DNA of 64,000 nt from positions 1-64,000 of the forward strand of contig CANMSN010000004.1 in the NCBI GenBank assembly GCA_947500585.1, in the 5' to 3' direction. A program made the translations under genes and the position numbers. The notes beneath the pieces are model-generated. The model worked only from the letters and a program-made list of their open reading frames with translations, made no database searches and had not been told where the DNA came from. Source of the stretch: an uncultured Flavobacteriaceae bacterium. GTDB taxonomy: Bacteria > Bacteroidota > Bacteroidia > Flavobacteriales > Flavobacteriaceae. Positions 43,455 to 53,042 of this stretch are shown here, in pieces (the stretch's first letter is position 1; each line of letters starts with the position of its first letter).

Positions 43455-44798
43455 ATGTCATTATCTCCATTAAATGCTATCTCTCCTATTGATGGAAGAT
43501 ATAGAAATAAAGTTAACGAATTAGCACCTTACTTTTCTGAAGAAGCACTTATTAAATACCGTGTTTTGGTTGAAATAGAATACTTTATTGCACTTTGCGA
43601 AATTCCTTTGCCTCAACTTTCAGAAATCGACACCAATATCTTTGGAGATTTAAGAGCTATTTATAAAAACTTCTCATCTGAAGATGCTTTAGCCATTAAA
43701 AAAATTGAAAGTGTAACCAACCACGATGTTAAAGCTGTTGAATATTTTATAAAAGAAAAGTTTGATGTTTTAGGTTTATCTGAATATAAAGAATTTATTC
43801 ACTTTGGTTTAACTTCACAAGACATTAATAACACCTCTATTCCTTTAAGCATTAAGGAAGCTATGAATGACGTATATGTCCCTGAATATTTTAAAGTATT
43901 AGAAAAATTAAAAATACTATCTAAAGATTGGGCAAACATACCAATGCTTGCAAGAACGCATGGACAACCAGCGTCTCCTACGCGTTTAGGGAAAGAAATT
44001 GAAGTTTTTGTTGTACGTTTAAAAGAACAATTTAATTTATTAAACGATATACCAAGTGCCGCAAAGTTTGGTGGAGCAACGGGTAATTTTAATGCACACC
44101 ATGTGGCGTATCCAAATATTGATTGGAAAGCTTTTGGAAGCACTTTTGTTCAAGAAAAATTAGGCTTACAACATTCTTTTCCAACCACACAAATTGAGCA
44201 TTACGACCATATGGCAGCTCTTTTTGATACCTTAAAGCGTATAAATACCATTATTATAGATTTAGATAGAGATATTTGGACTTATGTATCGATGGATTAT
44301 TTTAAGCAAAGAATTAAAGCTGGTGAAGTTGGAAGTTCTGCTATGCCCCACAAAGTAAATCCTATAGATTTTGAAAACTCTGAAGGTAATTTAGGTATTG
44401 CAAATGCTATTTTAGAACACCTATCTGCTAAATTACCAATTTCAAGATTGCAACGCGATTTAACCGATAGTACTGTTTTACGTAACGTTGGTGTACCCTT
44501 TGGACATACTTTAATTGGTTTTAAATCAACCATAAAAGGTTTAGATAAATTATTGCTAAATGAATCAAAATTTGCTGAAGATTTAGAAAACAATTGGGCT
44601 GTAGTTGCTGAAGCTATACAAACGATATTACGCAGGGAAGCCTATCCAAACCCCTACGAAGCTTTGAAAGGCTTAACTAGAACTAATGAAAAAATAAATC
44701 AAACTTCCATTTCTAATTTTATTGACACATTAGAGGTTTCTGATACAATAAAAGACGAATTAAAACGTATTACACCTAGTAATTATACCGGAATATAA
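43455..44798 (+). CDS. purB: Adenylosuccinate lyase
   Basis: A 447-residue homotetrameric lyase acting twice in purine synthesis (SAICAR to AICAR; adenylosuccinate to AMP). Fumarase/aspartase superfamily lines are present: SPIDGRYRNKV at the N-terminus, FIHFGLTSQDINNT, ARTHGQPASPTRLG (catalytic His), GSSAMPHKVNPIDFENSEGN (flexible signature loop with the catalytic Ser) and DLTDSTVLRNVG. Long form like E. coli PurB. Confidence 0.96.
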   Translation: MSLSPLNAISPIDGRYRNKVNELAPYFSEEALIKYRVLVEIEYFIALCEIPLPQLSEIDTNIFGDLRAIYKNFSSEDALAIKKIESVTNHDVKAVEYFIKEKFDVLGLSEYKEFIHFGLTSQDINNTSIPLSIKEAMNDVYVPEYFKVLEKLKILSKDWANIPMLARTHGQPASPTRLGKEIEVFVVRLKEQFNLLNDIPSAAKFGGATGNFNAHHVAYPNIDWKAFGSTFVQEKLGLQHSFPTTQIEHYDHMAALFDTLKRINTIIIDLDRDIWTYVSMDYFKQRIKAGEVGSSAMPHKVNPIDFENSEGNLGIANAILEHLSAKLPISRLQRDLTDSTVLRNVGVPFGHTLIGFKSTIKGLDKLLLNESKFAEDLENNWAVVAEAIQTILRREAYPNPYEALKGLTRTNEKINQTSISNFIDTLEVSDTIKDELKRITPSNYTGI

Positions 44799-44804
44799 TT
44801 TAAT

Positions 44805-44999
44805 ATGATAAATGACAAACAATCCTTAATTCTTTGCGGTGTTATGGCTGGGGGTATTTTTGTTGGTGGTATACTAGATATTTTGGATCATTATGTCGTA
44901 CTAACTATTTTAACGCTTGTTTTTTTAACAATTGTTATAAATCTTTTTCTGTTGAAAAGAGATCCTGAAGAAAAACAAAAACAGAATGATACTGAATAA
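44805..44999 (+). CDS. Small two-helix membrane protein
   Basis: A 64-residue protein with two hydrophobic segments (LILCGVMAGGIFVGGI and VVLTILTLVFLTIVINLFLL) and a charged Lys/Glu tail. It starts 6 bp after purB and shares its transcript; a terminator follows. Function unknown. Confidence 0.65.
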   Translation: MINDKQSLILCGVMAGGIFVGGILDILDHYVVLTILTLVFLTIVINLFLLKRDPEEKQKQNDTE

Positions 45000-45009
45000 A
45001 TTTTATATT

Positions 45010-45037
45010 GAATCTCCTAGAAAAATCTAGGAGATTC
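45010..45037 (+). terminator. purB operon terminator, 12-bp perfect stem
   Basis: GAATCTCCTAGA and TCTAGGAGATTC pair exactly around an AAAA loop, followed by a T run. Confidence 0.9.
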
Positions 45038-45097
45038 TTTTTTGTATTAAACTCTAACTAAATTTCGTCCAAAACTCAGGAGCTTTATTTTTTCATT

Positions 45098-45727
45098 TTA
45101 AGGAATATTCAAATATTTATGAGTCTGTAAAGATACTTTCCATTTCGGATTTGCCATTACATAATCTACAATTTCCGGAACTACTTTATCACGTTTACTC
45201 CACTCAGGTTGTAAATACAAAATACAGTCTTTATTTACTTTAGCAGCTTGTTCTTCTGCAAAACGGAAATCATCCTTATTATATACAATGACCTTGAGTT
45301 CATGAGCTTTATCATAAACTTCTTGTGTTGGTAACTTCATTTTTTTTGGGGATAAACAAATCCAATCCCAAATGCCAGTAAGTTTATAAGCACCAGAAGT
45401 TTCTATATGTACCTGAAGGCCTTCTTCTTTTAATTGCGTGGTTAAAGCCGTCATATCCCAAGTTAAAGGTTCTCCGCCCGTTACAACTATGGTATCGCTA
45501 TATTTTTTAGCATTTTCAACAATCTTAACAGTTTCGGTAGGTGGGTGTATATCTGCATTCCAACTCTCTTTTACATCACACCAATGACAACCTACGTCAC
45601 AACCACCAATACGTATAAAATAAGCCGCAGTTCCTTTGTGAAACCCTTCACCTTGAATGGTGTAAAACTCTTCCATCAGAGGCAGCATTTCTCCTTTATT
45701 AACCCTTAATTGTATGTCTTTATTCAT
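45098..45727 (-). CDS. queE: 7-carboxy-7-deazaguanine synthase (radical SAM)
   Basis: A 209-residue radical SAM enzyme of queuosine synthesis that contracts the ring of 6-carboxytetrahydropterin. EEFYTIQGEGFHKGTAAYF is the QueE opening; GGCDVGCHWCD is the Cx3Cx2C cluster motif; VVTGGEPL and IETSGAY bind SAM. A TATCTTTG promoter at 45737-45744 lies inside the longer open frame that reaches 45784, so the ATG at 45727 is the start. Folate-pathway enzymes are nearby in the window but queC/queD are not. Confidence 0.9.
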   Translation of the reverse strand: MNKDIQLRVNKGEMLPLMEEFYTIQGEGFHKGTAAYFIRIGGCDVGCHWCDVKESWNADIHPPTETVKIVENAKKYSDTIVVTGGEPLTWDMTALTTQLKEEGLQVHIETSGAYKLTGIWDWICLSPKKMKLPTQEVYDKAHELKVIVYNKDDFRFAEEQAAKVNKDCILYLQPEWSKRDKVVPEIVDYVMANPKWKVSLQTHKYLNIP

Positions 45728-45736
45728 AATCGCCTG

Positions 45737-45744
45737 CAAAGATA
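45737..45744 (-). promoter_or_regulatory. -7 promoter element for queE
   Basis: The minus strand reads TATCTTTG, 9 bp before the ATG at 45727; it decides the start codon. Confidence 0.65.
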
Positions 45745-45905
45745 CATAATTACTTTTCTTAACCTTCAGTATTTTAAATTCCATTGCATTTATATCATTT
45801 TAGTATACTTTATGAATATTAATCTATTTTTTATTGATTAATTACAAGTAATACTCATTTTTTTGTTCCTCTTTTTTCCTGTATTTTTATGCAAAATTAA
45901 ACTGC

Positions 45906-47453
45906 ATGAGTAATAAAGAGACTTTTTTTAATTATATAACTGAAGGTAATACAACGAAAGGCGAATATATTCCTGTTGGAGCTGCAATGTTAGATGGAGA
46001 AACCGTTACTGGTGCACATGTAAAAATACCTTTAAAAACAATGAATCGTCATGGTTTAATTGCGGGAGCTACAGGTACAGGAAAAACAAAATCTTTACAA
46101 GTATTAGCTGAAAATTTAAGCGATAAAGGTATTCCCGTATTGTTAATGGACATAAAAGGGGATTTAAGTGGTTTGGCACAACCAAGTCCTGGCCACCCAA
46201 AAATTGATGAACGTCATGAAAAAATAGGACTTCCTTTTGAAGCTAAAGCGTTCCCTGTTGAAATTTTAACACTTTCCGAACAAGATGGTGTACGATTAAG
46301 AGCTACAGTGAGTGAATTTGGTCCTGTTTTACTATCAAGAATCTTAGATTTAACTGAAACACAATCAGGCATTGTTGCTGTTATCTTTCAGTATTGCGAT
46401 GATAATAAATTACCCATTCTTGACTTAAAAGATTTTAAAAAAATATTACAATACGCTACGCAAGAAGGCAAAGATGAATTTACTGAGTCCTATGGCAGAA
46501 TTTCAACATCATCAACTGGTGCTATTCTTCGTAAAATTATTGAATTAGAACAACAAGGCGCCGATTTGTTTTTTGGTGAAACTTCTTTTGAAGTAGATGA
46601 TTTATTACGAGTAGATGAAGATGGACGTGGTTACATTAACATCCTAAGACTTACAGATATTCAAGATAGACCAAAATTATTCTCAACATTTATGTTAAGT
46701 TTATTGGCTGAAATTTACTCTACATTTCCTGAACAAGGTGATAGTGATAGACCTGAACTTATTATATTCATTGATGAGGCTCATTTAATTTTTAGTGAAG
46801 CTTCAAAGGCATTACTAAATCAAATTGAAAGTATTGTAAAACTTATAAGAAGTAAAGGTGTTGGTTTATATTTTGTAACTCAAAACCCTACCGATGTTCC
46901 TGAAGCAGTTCTAGGACAATTAGGTTTAAAATTACAGCATGCCTTGAGGGCATTTACGGCAAAAGATAGAAAAGCTATTAAATTAACTGCTCAAAACTAT
47001 CCAGATTCTGAATACTATGATACAACCGAAGTATTAACCTCCTTAGGAATTGGTGAAGCCCTAGTGTCTGCATTAGATGAAAAAGGGCGTCCTACGCCAC
47101 TTGCTGCTACGATGATGCGTGCACCAATGAGCAGAATGGATATTCTAAATGATATAGAATTAAGTAGTTTGCTTTCAAAATCTAAAATGGTTAAAAAATA
47201 TAATGAAACCATTGATAGAGAAAGTGCTTATGAAATGCTTAATAAAAAAATAGAACTAGCCGAAGCTGATGAAGCCAAAGAAAAAGCGAAACAAGAACGT
47301 GAAACTCTAAAAAAAGCGGAATCTAAGCGAAAAACTACAAGTACTCGTACTCGCCGAAAAAGTACGGCAATGAATCCTATTGTAAAAGTACTTACTAGCG
47401 CCACTTTTATTAGAAGTGTTTTTGGTATTTTAACCAAAGTGATGAAAAAATAA
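45906..47453 (+). CDS. HerA-like ATPase (DUF853 family)
   Basis: A 515-residue P-loop ATPase. Walker A is AGATGTGKT near residue 57; Walker B is LIIFIDEAHLIF; an arginine-containing stretch SIVKLIRSKGVGLYFVTQNP follows. This is the DUF853/YjgR-like branch of HerA/FtsK ATPases. The C-terminal 80 residues are a Lys/Glu coiled coil (KAKQERETLKKAESKRK) and a basic tail. DNA pumping or repair is assumed for the wider family; this branch is not characterised. No nurA-like nuclease is adjacent. Confidence 0.87.
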   Translation: MSNKETFFNYITEGNTTKGEYIPVGAAMLDGETVTGAHVKIPLKTMNRHGLIAGATGTGKTKSLQVLAENLSDKGIPVLLMDIKGDLSGLAQPSPGHPKIDERHEKIGLPFEAKAFPVEILTLSEQDGVRLRATVSEFGPVLLSRILDLTETQSGIVAVIFQYCDDNKLPILDLKDFKKILQYATQEGKDEFTESYGRISTSSTGAILRKIIELEQQGADLFFGETSFEVDDLLRVDEDGRGYINILRLTDIQDRPKLFSTFMLSLLAEIYSTFPEQGDSDRPELIIFIDEAHLIFSEASKALLNQIESIVKLIRSKGVGLYFVTQNPTDVPEAVLGQLGLKLQHALRAFTAKDRKAIKLTAQNYPDSEYYDTTEVLTSLGIGEALVSALDEKGRPTPLAATMMRAPMSRMDILNDIELSSLLSKSKMVKKYNETIDRESAYEMLNKKIELAEADEAKEKAKQERETLKKAESKRKTTSTRTRRKSTAMNPIVKVLTSATFIRSVFGILTKVMKK

Positions 47454-47496
47454 GTCGATACTCGGCATTTACAAATTAATACAATATATCTATTTA

Positions 47497-48060
47497 ATGC
47501 GCAATTTACTTCTAGGCTTTTTGGCCTTAATACTATTATTCACAAGCTGTAATAAAGAACAAAATCCTTTCGAAATAGGGAAACAACATATTGGTTTTTT
47601 AACTGATTCTACTCAAGTTAAAGACTTAAAAACTATTTTTATAAACGATTCGGTCGTGTCACATATAAGTGGTGATGAGTTTACTGGAAACAGAAACAAT
47701 ATAGATATATTTGAAAAAGGTGGTAAAAAACTATTATCATTAACACCTAAGCAATCTTTAGACTCTACATCAGTTATAGAAAGCATACAAATTATTGATT
47801 CTCGTTATACAACTGCTAAGAATATTTCAACATTAAGTACATTTAAAGATATTTCTAGTAGCTATAAAATATCTAAAATCAGTAATTTAATAAATTCAGT
47901 ACTTATTAGCGTAAATGAATTGAATGCAAGTTTTGCAATAGATAAAAAAGAGTTACCAGCAAATCTAAGATTTGATATGAATTTAAATATTGAAGCTACT
48001 CATATTCCAGATAATGCTAAATTAAAATACTTTTTTATTAACTGGAGCAAGGTCAATTAA
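47497..48060 (+). CDS. Hypothetical lipoprotein before the YitT gene
   Basis: A 187-residue protein with lipobox LLFTSCNKE (Cys18). The line HIGFLTDSTQVKDLKTIF near the mature start suggests a small alpha/beta domain; no family recognised. It lies 9 bp before the YitT gene on the same strand and probably shares its transcript. Function unknown. Confidence 0.72.
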   Translation: MRNLLLGFLALILLFTSCNKEQNPFEIGKQHIGFLTDSTQVKDLKTIFINDSVVSHISGDEFTGNRNNIDIFEKGGKKLLSLTPKQSLDSTSVIESIQIIDSRYTTAKNISTLSTFKDISSSYKISKISNLINSVLISVNELNASFAIDKKELPANLRFDMNLNIEATHIPDNAKLKYFFINWSKVN

Positions 48061-48069
48061 CAGAAAAAA

Positions 48070-49050
48070 ATGAATCCATTCTTATCTAAAATACTAATTG
48101 ATATTGCTCGTAAAAAGCTTGAGAAAAAACAAGTAAACAAGCCTGTTAGCAAAAAGCAAATAGTACCTTTAGTAAGAACGTTTCAAGTTGAACTATCGCA
48201 TGCAGTAAAAGAGTATATTTTTATAATTATCGGTGTATTTTCAGCAGGGTTTGGGTTAAAAGGTTTTTTATTACCAAATCATTTTATTGATGGCGGAGCT
48301 ACCGGTATTTCTCTATTATTAGAACATACAACATCTTTAAACTTAGGCCTCCTTCTAGTTGTAGTTAACCTTCCTTTTCTAATACTTGCTTCAAGAACTA
48401 TTGGTAAAAAATTTGCTATCAGAAGTATTGCTGCCATTACGCTTTTAGCAATTGTGGTTCACTTTGTTAACTACCCTATTATCACCGAAGACAAATTATT
48501 AATTGCCATTTTTGGTGGGTTCTTTTTAGGCTCTGGAATTGGATTATCTATGAGAGGTGGAAGTGTTATTGACGGAACAGAAGTTTTAGCCATTTTTTTA
48601 AGTAGAAAACTGTCGCTAACAATTGGTGATGTTTTATTCTTGATTAATCTATTAATATTTTCTGTTGGTGCTTATGTGCTTTCTGTTGAAGTGGCTCTTT
48701 ATGCCATATTAACATATTTAGCAGCTGCAAAAACTGTAGATTTTGTTGTTGATGGTGTTGAAGAATATGTTGGCGTAACCATTATATCAAACAAACATGA
48801 AGAATTACGTTTAATGCTAACTGAAAAACTTAGAAGAGCCTGTACAATTTATGCAGGAAAAGGCGGTTATGGTACTTCAGGTGAAAGTTATGATAAGGAC
48901 ATTATTTATACTGTTGTAACACGATTAGAATTGGCTAGACTACAAACTGAAATTGATAAAATAGATAAAAAAGCCTTTATAATTATGGGTGTTGTTAAAG
49001 ACTTAAAAGGTGGTATGATAAAGAAAAAACCATTAAAAGAAGAACATTGA
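48070..49050 (+). CDS. YitT-family membrane protein (DUF161 plus DUF2179)
   Basis: A 326-residue protein. A basic N-terminal 50 residues precede five to six membrane helices (GFGLKGFLLPNHFIDGGATG is the YitT opening; GTEVLAIFLSRKLS follows). The C-terminal soluble part (about 235-320) is a DUF2179 domain with KGGYGTSGESYDKDIIYTVV. Widespread, function not established. It overlaps the cupin start (TTGA), so translation is coupled. Confidence 0.9.
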   Translation: MNPFLSKILIDIARKKLEKKQVNKPVSKKQIVPLVRTFQVELSHAVKEYIFIIIGVFSAGFGLKGFLLPNHFIDGGATGISLLLEHTTSLNLGLLLVVVNLPFLILASRTIGKKFAIRSIAAITLLAIVVHFVNYPIITEDKLLIAIFGGFFLGSGIGLSMRGGSVIDGTEVLAIFLSRKLSLTIGDVLFLINLLIFSVGAYVLSVEVALYAILTYLAAAKTVDFVVDGVEEYVGVTIISNKHEELRLMLTEKLRRACTIYAGKGGYGTSGESYDKDIIYTVVTRLELARLQTEIDKIDKKAFIIMGVVKDLKGGMIKKKPLKEEH

Positions 49051-49409
49051 AAAAATATACTATTCAAAATAATCCGTTTGTTGTTCCTACCAACGACGGA
49101 AAAATAATAAAAGAACATTTTGGTTTGGCTACTAATGGCAATTCGGAAATTAGTATTGCACATATGAAAGCACCTGCAGGATGGAGCGAACCTTTCCAAA
49201 CTCCAGAATTTGATGAGTTTACTTTCATCATTAGAGGAAAAAAACAATTTATTATTGAAGGAGAAATCATTGTTTTAGAAGCTGGTCAATCTATCAAAAT
49301 TGTAAAAAACACCAGAGTACAATACTCTAACCCGTTTACCGAAGTATGCGAATATATTGCTATATGTACCCCAGCCTTTTCTATGGATCTAGTTAATAGA
49401 GAAGACTAA
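49047..49409 (+). CDS. Cupin-fold protein
   Basis: A 120-residue single-domain cupin: PEFDEFTFIIRGKKQFIIEG (motif 1 region) and LEAGQSIKIVKNTRVQYSN (motif 2). The usual metal-binding His residues are mostly missing, so it may not be an enzyme. The start is a TTG at 49047 overlapping the YitT stop. It ends 1 base before the alpha/beta hydrolase ATG, so the three genes form one unit. Confidence 0.82.
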   Translation: MKKYTIQNNPFVVPTNDGKIIKEHFGLATNGNSEISIAHMKAPAGWSEPFQTPEFDEFTFIIRGKKQFIIEGEIIVLEAGQSIKIVKNTRVQYSNPFTEVCEYIAICTPAFSMDLVNRED

Positions 49410-50237
49410 ATGAGTAAATATATCCCGAAGATTATTGGTGGCTTCATCAATTTTATAAGTTTATTTTCTGTTACTTTTGCGTCAAAAATTGCTATTTATA
49501 TTTTTTCTAAACCCAGAAAAGGACATATTAATGCAAAAGAAAAAGAATACTTAGATACTGCGAATCAAGAAATTGTTTATTACCAAGATATTGCCATACA
49601 GACGTATCAATGGCAAGGTAATAAACCAACTGTTTTATTGGTTCATGGTTGGGAAAGCAATTCCTATAGATGGAAAGATTTAATTAAACATTTAAAAGTA
49701 GAAAACTATAATATTATTTCAATTGATGCTCCAGCGCATGGTAATTCTGGCAATAAAACATTTAATGCCATATTATATTCAGAATGTATAAATGCAGTAA
49801 TCAATCAATTTAATATTCACACTGTTATAGGGCACTCTGTAGGAGGAACTGCTTGCGCAATTGCGCTACATAATTATAAGATTTCATCTGTTAAAAAATT
49901 TATATCCCTTGGTGCACCTTCAAATTTTATTGCATTAAGTAAAAACTATCGAAAAATGATGGGTTTTAACAAAAGGGTAATGAAAGCGATGGACGCTTAT
50001 TATCTTCAAGAATTTGGGCATTTGCCAGAATACTTTACGGTTGCTAATTACTCTAAAAACATTCAGGCCAAAGGACTTATTATTCACGATAGAAAAGATA
50101 GAATTATTCCTTACAAGGATGCTATTGAAATTGCGCGGTATTACAAAAATTCTAAACTCGTAAAAACTGTTGGGTTTGGTCACGGACTTAAATCTGAAAA
50201 AGTTTATAATCATATATTAGAGTTTCTAAACGATTAA
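49410..50237 (+). CDS. Alpha/beta hydrolase
   Basis: A 275-residue hydrolase. LLVHGWESNSYRWKDL is the oxyanion loop; GHSVGGTAC holds the nucleophile Ser; IIHDRKDRIIPY carries the acid; VGFGHGLKS the His. A hydrophobic N-terminal stretch (FINFISLFSVTFASKIAIY) could anchor it to the membrane. Directly downstream of the cupin gene. Substrate unknown. Confidence 0.87.
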   Translation: MSKYIPKIIGGFINFISLFSVTFASKIAIYIFSKPRKGHINAKEKEYLDTANQEIVYYQDIAIQTYQWQGNKPTVLLVHGWESNSYRWKDLIKHLKVENYNIISIDAPAHGNSGNKTFNAILYSECINAVINQFNIHTVIGHSVGGTACAIALHNYKISSVKKFISLGAPSNFIALSKNYRKMMGFNKRVMKAMDAYYLQEFGHLPEYFTVANYSKNIQAKGLIIHDRKDRIIPYKDAIEIARYYKNSKLVKTVGFGHGLKSEKVYNHILEFLND

Positions 50238-50245
50238 GTTTATTG

Positions 50246-50253
50246 TATTTTTG
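50246..50253 (+). promoter_or_regulatory. -7 promoter element for the pseudouridine synthase
   Basis: TATTTTTG then ATTT and ATG at 50258: promoter motif only 4 bp from the start codon. Confidence 0.55.
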
Positions 50254-50257
50254 ATTT

Positions 50258-51019
50258 ATGGAAGTACAACTAAAACGCATCAATAAATTTTTAAGTGAAG
50301 TTGGTTATTGCTCGCGCAGAGAGGCAGATAAACTTATTGAAGCTGGCAGAGTAACCATTAATGGTGTTGTTCCAGAAATGGGCACAAAACTAGCACCTAA
50401 CGATGTAGTTCATGTAGATGGAAAAGAAATTAAAAACACAAAAGAACCCTTTGTTTATTTAGCTTTTAACAAACCTGTTGGTATTGTTTGTACAACAGAT
50501 ACTTCCGTAGAAAAAGATAATATTATAGATTTTATAAACTACCCAAAACGTATTTTTCCAATTGGTAGATTAGACAAACCTAGTGAAGGCTTAATTCTTC
50601 TAACCGATGATGGCGATATTGTAAATAAAATTCTTCGTGCTAGCAATAATCACGAAAAAGAATATATTGTAAAAGTTGACAAGCCAATTTCTCAAACTTT
50701 TATTGAACGGATGCGTGGAGGAATTCCTTTAGCTGAATTAAATAAAACGACTAAAAAATGTAAAGTTGATAAACTTGATACTTACACTTTTAAAATTGTT
50801 TTAACTCAAGGATTGAACAGACAAATACGTCGTATGTGTGAATATCTAACCTATGAAGTTGAAACGCTAAAACGTGTTCGTATCATGAATATTACTTTAG
50901 ATATGCCTATTGGGGAATATCGTGAACTTACAAAAGATGAATTTACAGAGTTAAATACATTAATTAGTAACTCAACCAAAGAGTATTTAGCTTCATCTAC
51001 CAAAATAAAGAAACCCTAA
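50258..51019 (+). CDS. rluF: 23S rRNA pseudouridine synthase, RluF-like
   Basis: A 253-residue enzyme of the RsuA/RluB/E/F group. The N-terminal S4 domain (INKFLSEVGYCSRREADKL) is followed by the catalytic line FPIGRLDKPSEGLILLTDDG with the conserved Asp, and by LTQGLNRQIRRMCEYL. The overall pattern fits RluF (U2604) best, but RluB/E cannot be excluded without alignment. Confidence 0.88.
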   Translation: MEVQLKRINKFLSEVGYCSRREADKLIEAGRVTINGVVPEMGTKLAPNDVVHVDGKEIKNTKEPFVYLAFNKPVGIVCTTDTSVEKDNIIDFINYPKRIFPIGRLDKPSEGLILLTDDGDIVNKILRASNNHEKEYIVKVDKPISQTFIERMRGGIPLAELNKTTKKCKVDKLDTYTFKIVLTQGLNRQIRRMCEYLTYEVETLKRVRIMNITLDMPIGEYRELTKDEFTELNTLISNSTKEYLASSTKIKKP

Positions 51020-51081
51020 ATTTTGACTGGTGTTTTTTCTAAAATATCATCTCAAAAAAACATATCGTTATCATCATAGGT

Positions 51082-51885
51082 GTGTTTCTTTTAGCTATTT
51101 TATTTGAAACTTTACAACAGTTATATTATATAAAACGTTTCAACATCGCTCAAAATGTTCAGTTTATTGAGCTTTTAAAAACACAATCATATAAATGGTT
51201 GGTTTGGTTAATCCTTTCTATATTTCTTATTCAATTTGTAAAAAAACAATCTTCAAGAAAAACAAACTATTTAAAATATGTTCTTTTCATTTTTAGTTTA
51301 GTGTTTTTATGTGTAATAACCATATCTGTAATCCAACTTTTTATATCTAAAAACCCATTTTCGTTCTCTATTTTCATCAATGAATATGTCACATTTTTCA
51401 CCTTTCAAAAAGCCCCTATTTATACTTTGGGTTACATAGCTATTGCTATTATTACTCATTTTTATTTTACTAATGAACAATTGCAAATTGAAGTTGAATC
51501 CCTTTCCAACTTGAAAAAAACAAATACTGAGCTTTATAAAGAACTTAGCAAACATATAGAAGATAAAGCCACGGTATTAAATATTAAAATAGGTAACAAA
51601 CGAAAAATAATAGCTACTAAAAATATTACTTGGATTGAAGCTGATGATTATTGTGTGATTGTTCACACTAAAAAAGACCAAGCTTATACGATGCGAAGCA
51701 CACTAAAAGCTTTAGAAAACAAATTAGCTAATAATTTCCTTAGGGTTCATAGAAAAGCTATTGCTAATATGGATATGGCTAAAGAGTTAAACCTATCTAA
51801 CACTCCAAAACTTATTCTCCACAATAACACTGAAATTCCAGTTTCAAAGAGTAACTTAAAAACAGTAAAAGACTTTATTTTTTGA
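51082..51885 (+). CDS. LytTR-family DNA-binding protein with membrane N-terminus
   Basis: A 267-residue regulator. Residues 1-140 hold three to four hydrophobic segments (VWLILSIFLIQFV, LFIFSLVFLCVITISVI, YIAIAIITHFYF); a coiled stretch follows and residues 170-265 are a LytTR domain (ITWIEADDYCVIVHTK, MRSTLKALENKL, FLRVHRKAIANM). There is no response-receiver domain, so the membrane part may sense. The start used is a GTG at 51082; the frame is open about 13 codons further up without a standard start. A partner kinase is not seen. Confidence 0.82.
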   Translation: MFLLAILFETLQQLYYIKRFNIAQNVQFIELLKTQSYKWLVWLILSIFLIQFVKKQSSRKTNYLKYVLFIFSLVFLCVITISVIQLFISKNPFSFSIFINEYVTFFTFQKAPIYTLGYIAIAIITHFYFTNEQLQIEVESLSNLKKTNTELYKELSKHIEDKATVLNIKIGNKRKIIATKNITWIEADDYCVIVHTKKDQAYTMRSTLKALENKLANNFLRVHRKAIANMDMAKELNLSNTPKLILHNNTEIPVSKSNLKTVKDFIF

Positions 51886-51995
51886 TGTTTTATAATATTA
51901 TTAACTAAGCTTACTGCAAATACTTATCCATTCTCTGCAATTTTAGTTTTTGTAATTCTTTTTTTCATTGATTTGATAAAACTAAAATCATCATC

Positions 51996-52565
51996 ATGAA
52001 AAAAGCGAACAGTTTTATCATTCTTTTTATATCATTATCGGCATTAGCTCAATATGAGTATGATGTTTCAAAAGATTATCCTTATGGAAGACCTAATCCA
52101 GAAGCACCCAAACAAATTACAGATTATGAATCCATGATTGGAGAATGTAATTGCAAATCGAGTACTAAAAAACAAGATGGAAGTTGGAGCGAAGAAGTTC
52201 ATATGATATGGCGTTGGAAATATATTTTAAATGGCATGGCAGTTCAAGACGAAACTCTGAAAGTTGATAACGGTCATTCTGGAAGCATTCGTCAATTTAT
52301 TGCAGATAGCAGTAAATGGTATGTACATTGGTTTTCATCAAAAACACCATCAACAAAGTTTTTTGTTTGGAAAGGCAATAAAAAAGATGATAAAATTGTG
52401 TTGTATAAAGAACAGAAAGCTCCTGATGGAATTGATGGTTTTTATAGATTGACCTTTTACGATATGTCTGAAACAGGTTATAAATGGATTGGAGAATGGA
52501 CAGACAAAACCGAGAGCGTTGTGTTTCCTACTTGGAAAATAAATTGTAAACGAGAAAAGACATAA
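51996..52565 (+). CDS. Hypothetical exported protein (DUF1579-like)
   Basis: A 189-residue protein with a signal peptide ([13 protein letters not shown]). The body has the DUF1579/lipocalin-like pattern of beta strands rich in Trp ([42 protein letters not shown]). No catalytic motif. Separate gene, possibly regulated with the VOC gene 46 bp downstream. Function unknown. Confidence 0.7.
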   Translation: MKKANSFIILFISLSALAQYEYDVSKDYPYGRPNPEAPKQITDYESMIGECNCKSSTKKQDGSWSEEVHMIWRWKYILNGMAVQDETLKVDNGHSGSIRQFIADSSKWYVHWFSSKTPSTKFFVWKGNKKDDKIVLYKEQKAPDGIDGFYRLTFYDMSETGYKWIGEWTDKTESVVFPTWKINCKREKT

Positions 52566-52611
52566 ACATTTTAATATAGTATCTTTATTTATAGAAATTA
52601 AAAAAATAAAG

Positions 52612-53040
52612 ATGAAAGAAATCATTTCTCCTTTTCACCTAGCTATACCTGTTCATAATTTAAATGCATGTAGAACATTTTATAGAGATGTTTTAGAATG
52701 TGAAGAAGGACGTAGTAGTGAATATTGGGTAGATTTCAATTTCTTTGGTCATCAACTGGTTATTCATTACAAATCAAAAGAAGACTCAAAAGAATTACAC
52801 ACTAATGCCGTTGATGGAAAAGATGTTCCTGTACCGCATTTTGGTGTGGTTTTAGCTTGGGATATTTTTCACACTTTTGCTGACAAACTAAAAAGTAAAA
52901 ACATTGAATTTGTTATTGAGCCTTATATCCGTTTTGAAGGTTTAGTTGGTGAACAAGCCACCATGTTTTTTTATGATCCTTCAGGAAATGCCTTAGAGTT
53001 TAAGGCTTTCAAAGATATAGGCCAATTGTTTGCTAAATAA
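52612..53040 (+). CDS. VOC-superfamily (glyoxalase-like) protein
   Basis: A 142-residue protein with two beta-alpha-beta-beta-beta halves: [20 protein letters not shown] opens the first and [18 protein letters not shown] the second. Candidate metal ligands are His9 in the first line, the His of PHFG, and Glu in GNALEFKAF. The family includes dioxygenases, lactoylglutathione lyases and resistance proteins; this one cannot be assigned. It ends 2 bp from the convergent folD stop. Confidence 0.85.
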   Translation: MKEIISPFHLAIPVHNLNACRTFYRDVLECEEGRSSEYWVDFNFFGHQLVIHYKSKEDSKELHTNAVDGKDVPVPHFGVVLAWDIFHTFADKLKSKNIEFVIEPYIRFEGLVGEQATMFFYDPSGNALEFKAFKDIGQLFAK

Positions 53041-53042
53041 GC

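Noticed and set aside
45098-45784. Longer QueE start at 45784
   Set aside because: The extension contains the TATCTTTG promoter and does not match the family N-terminus.
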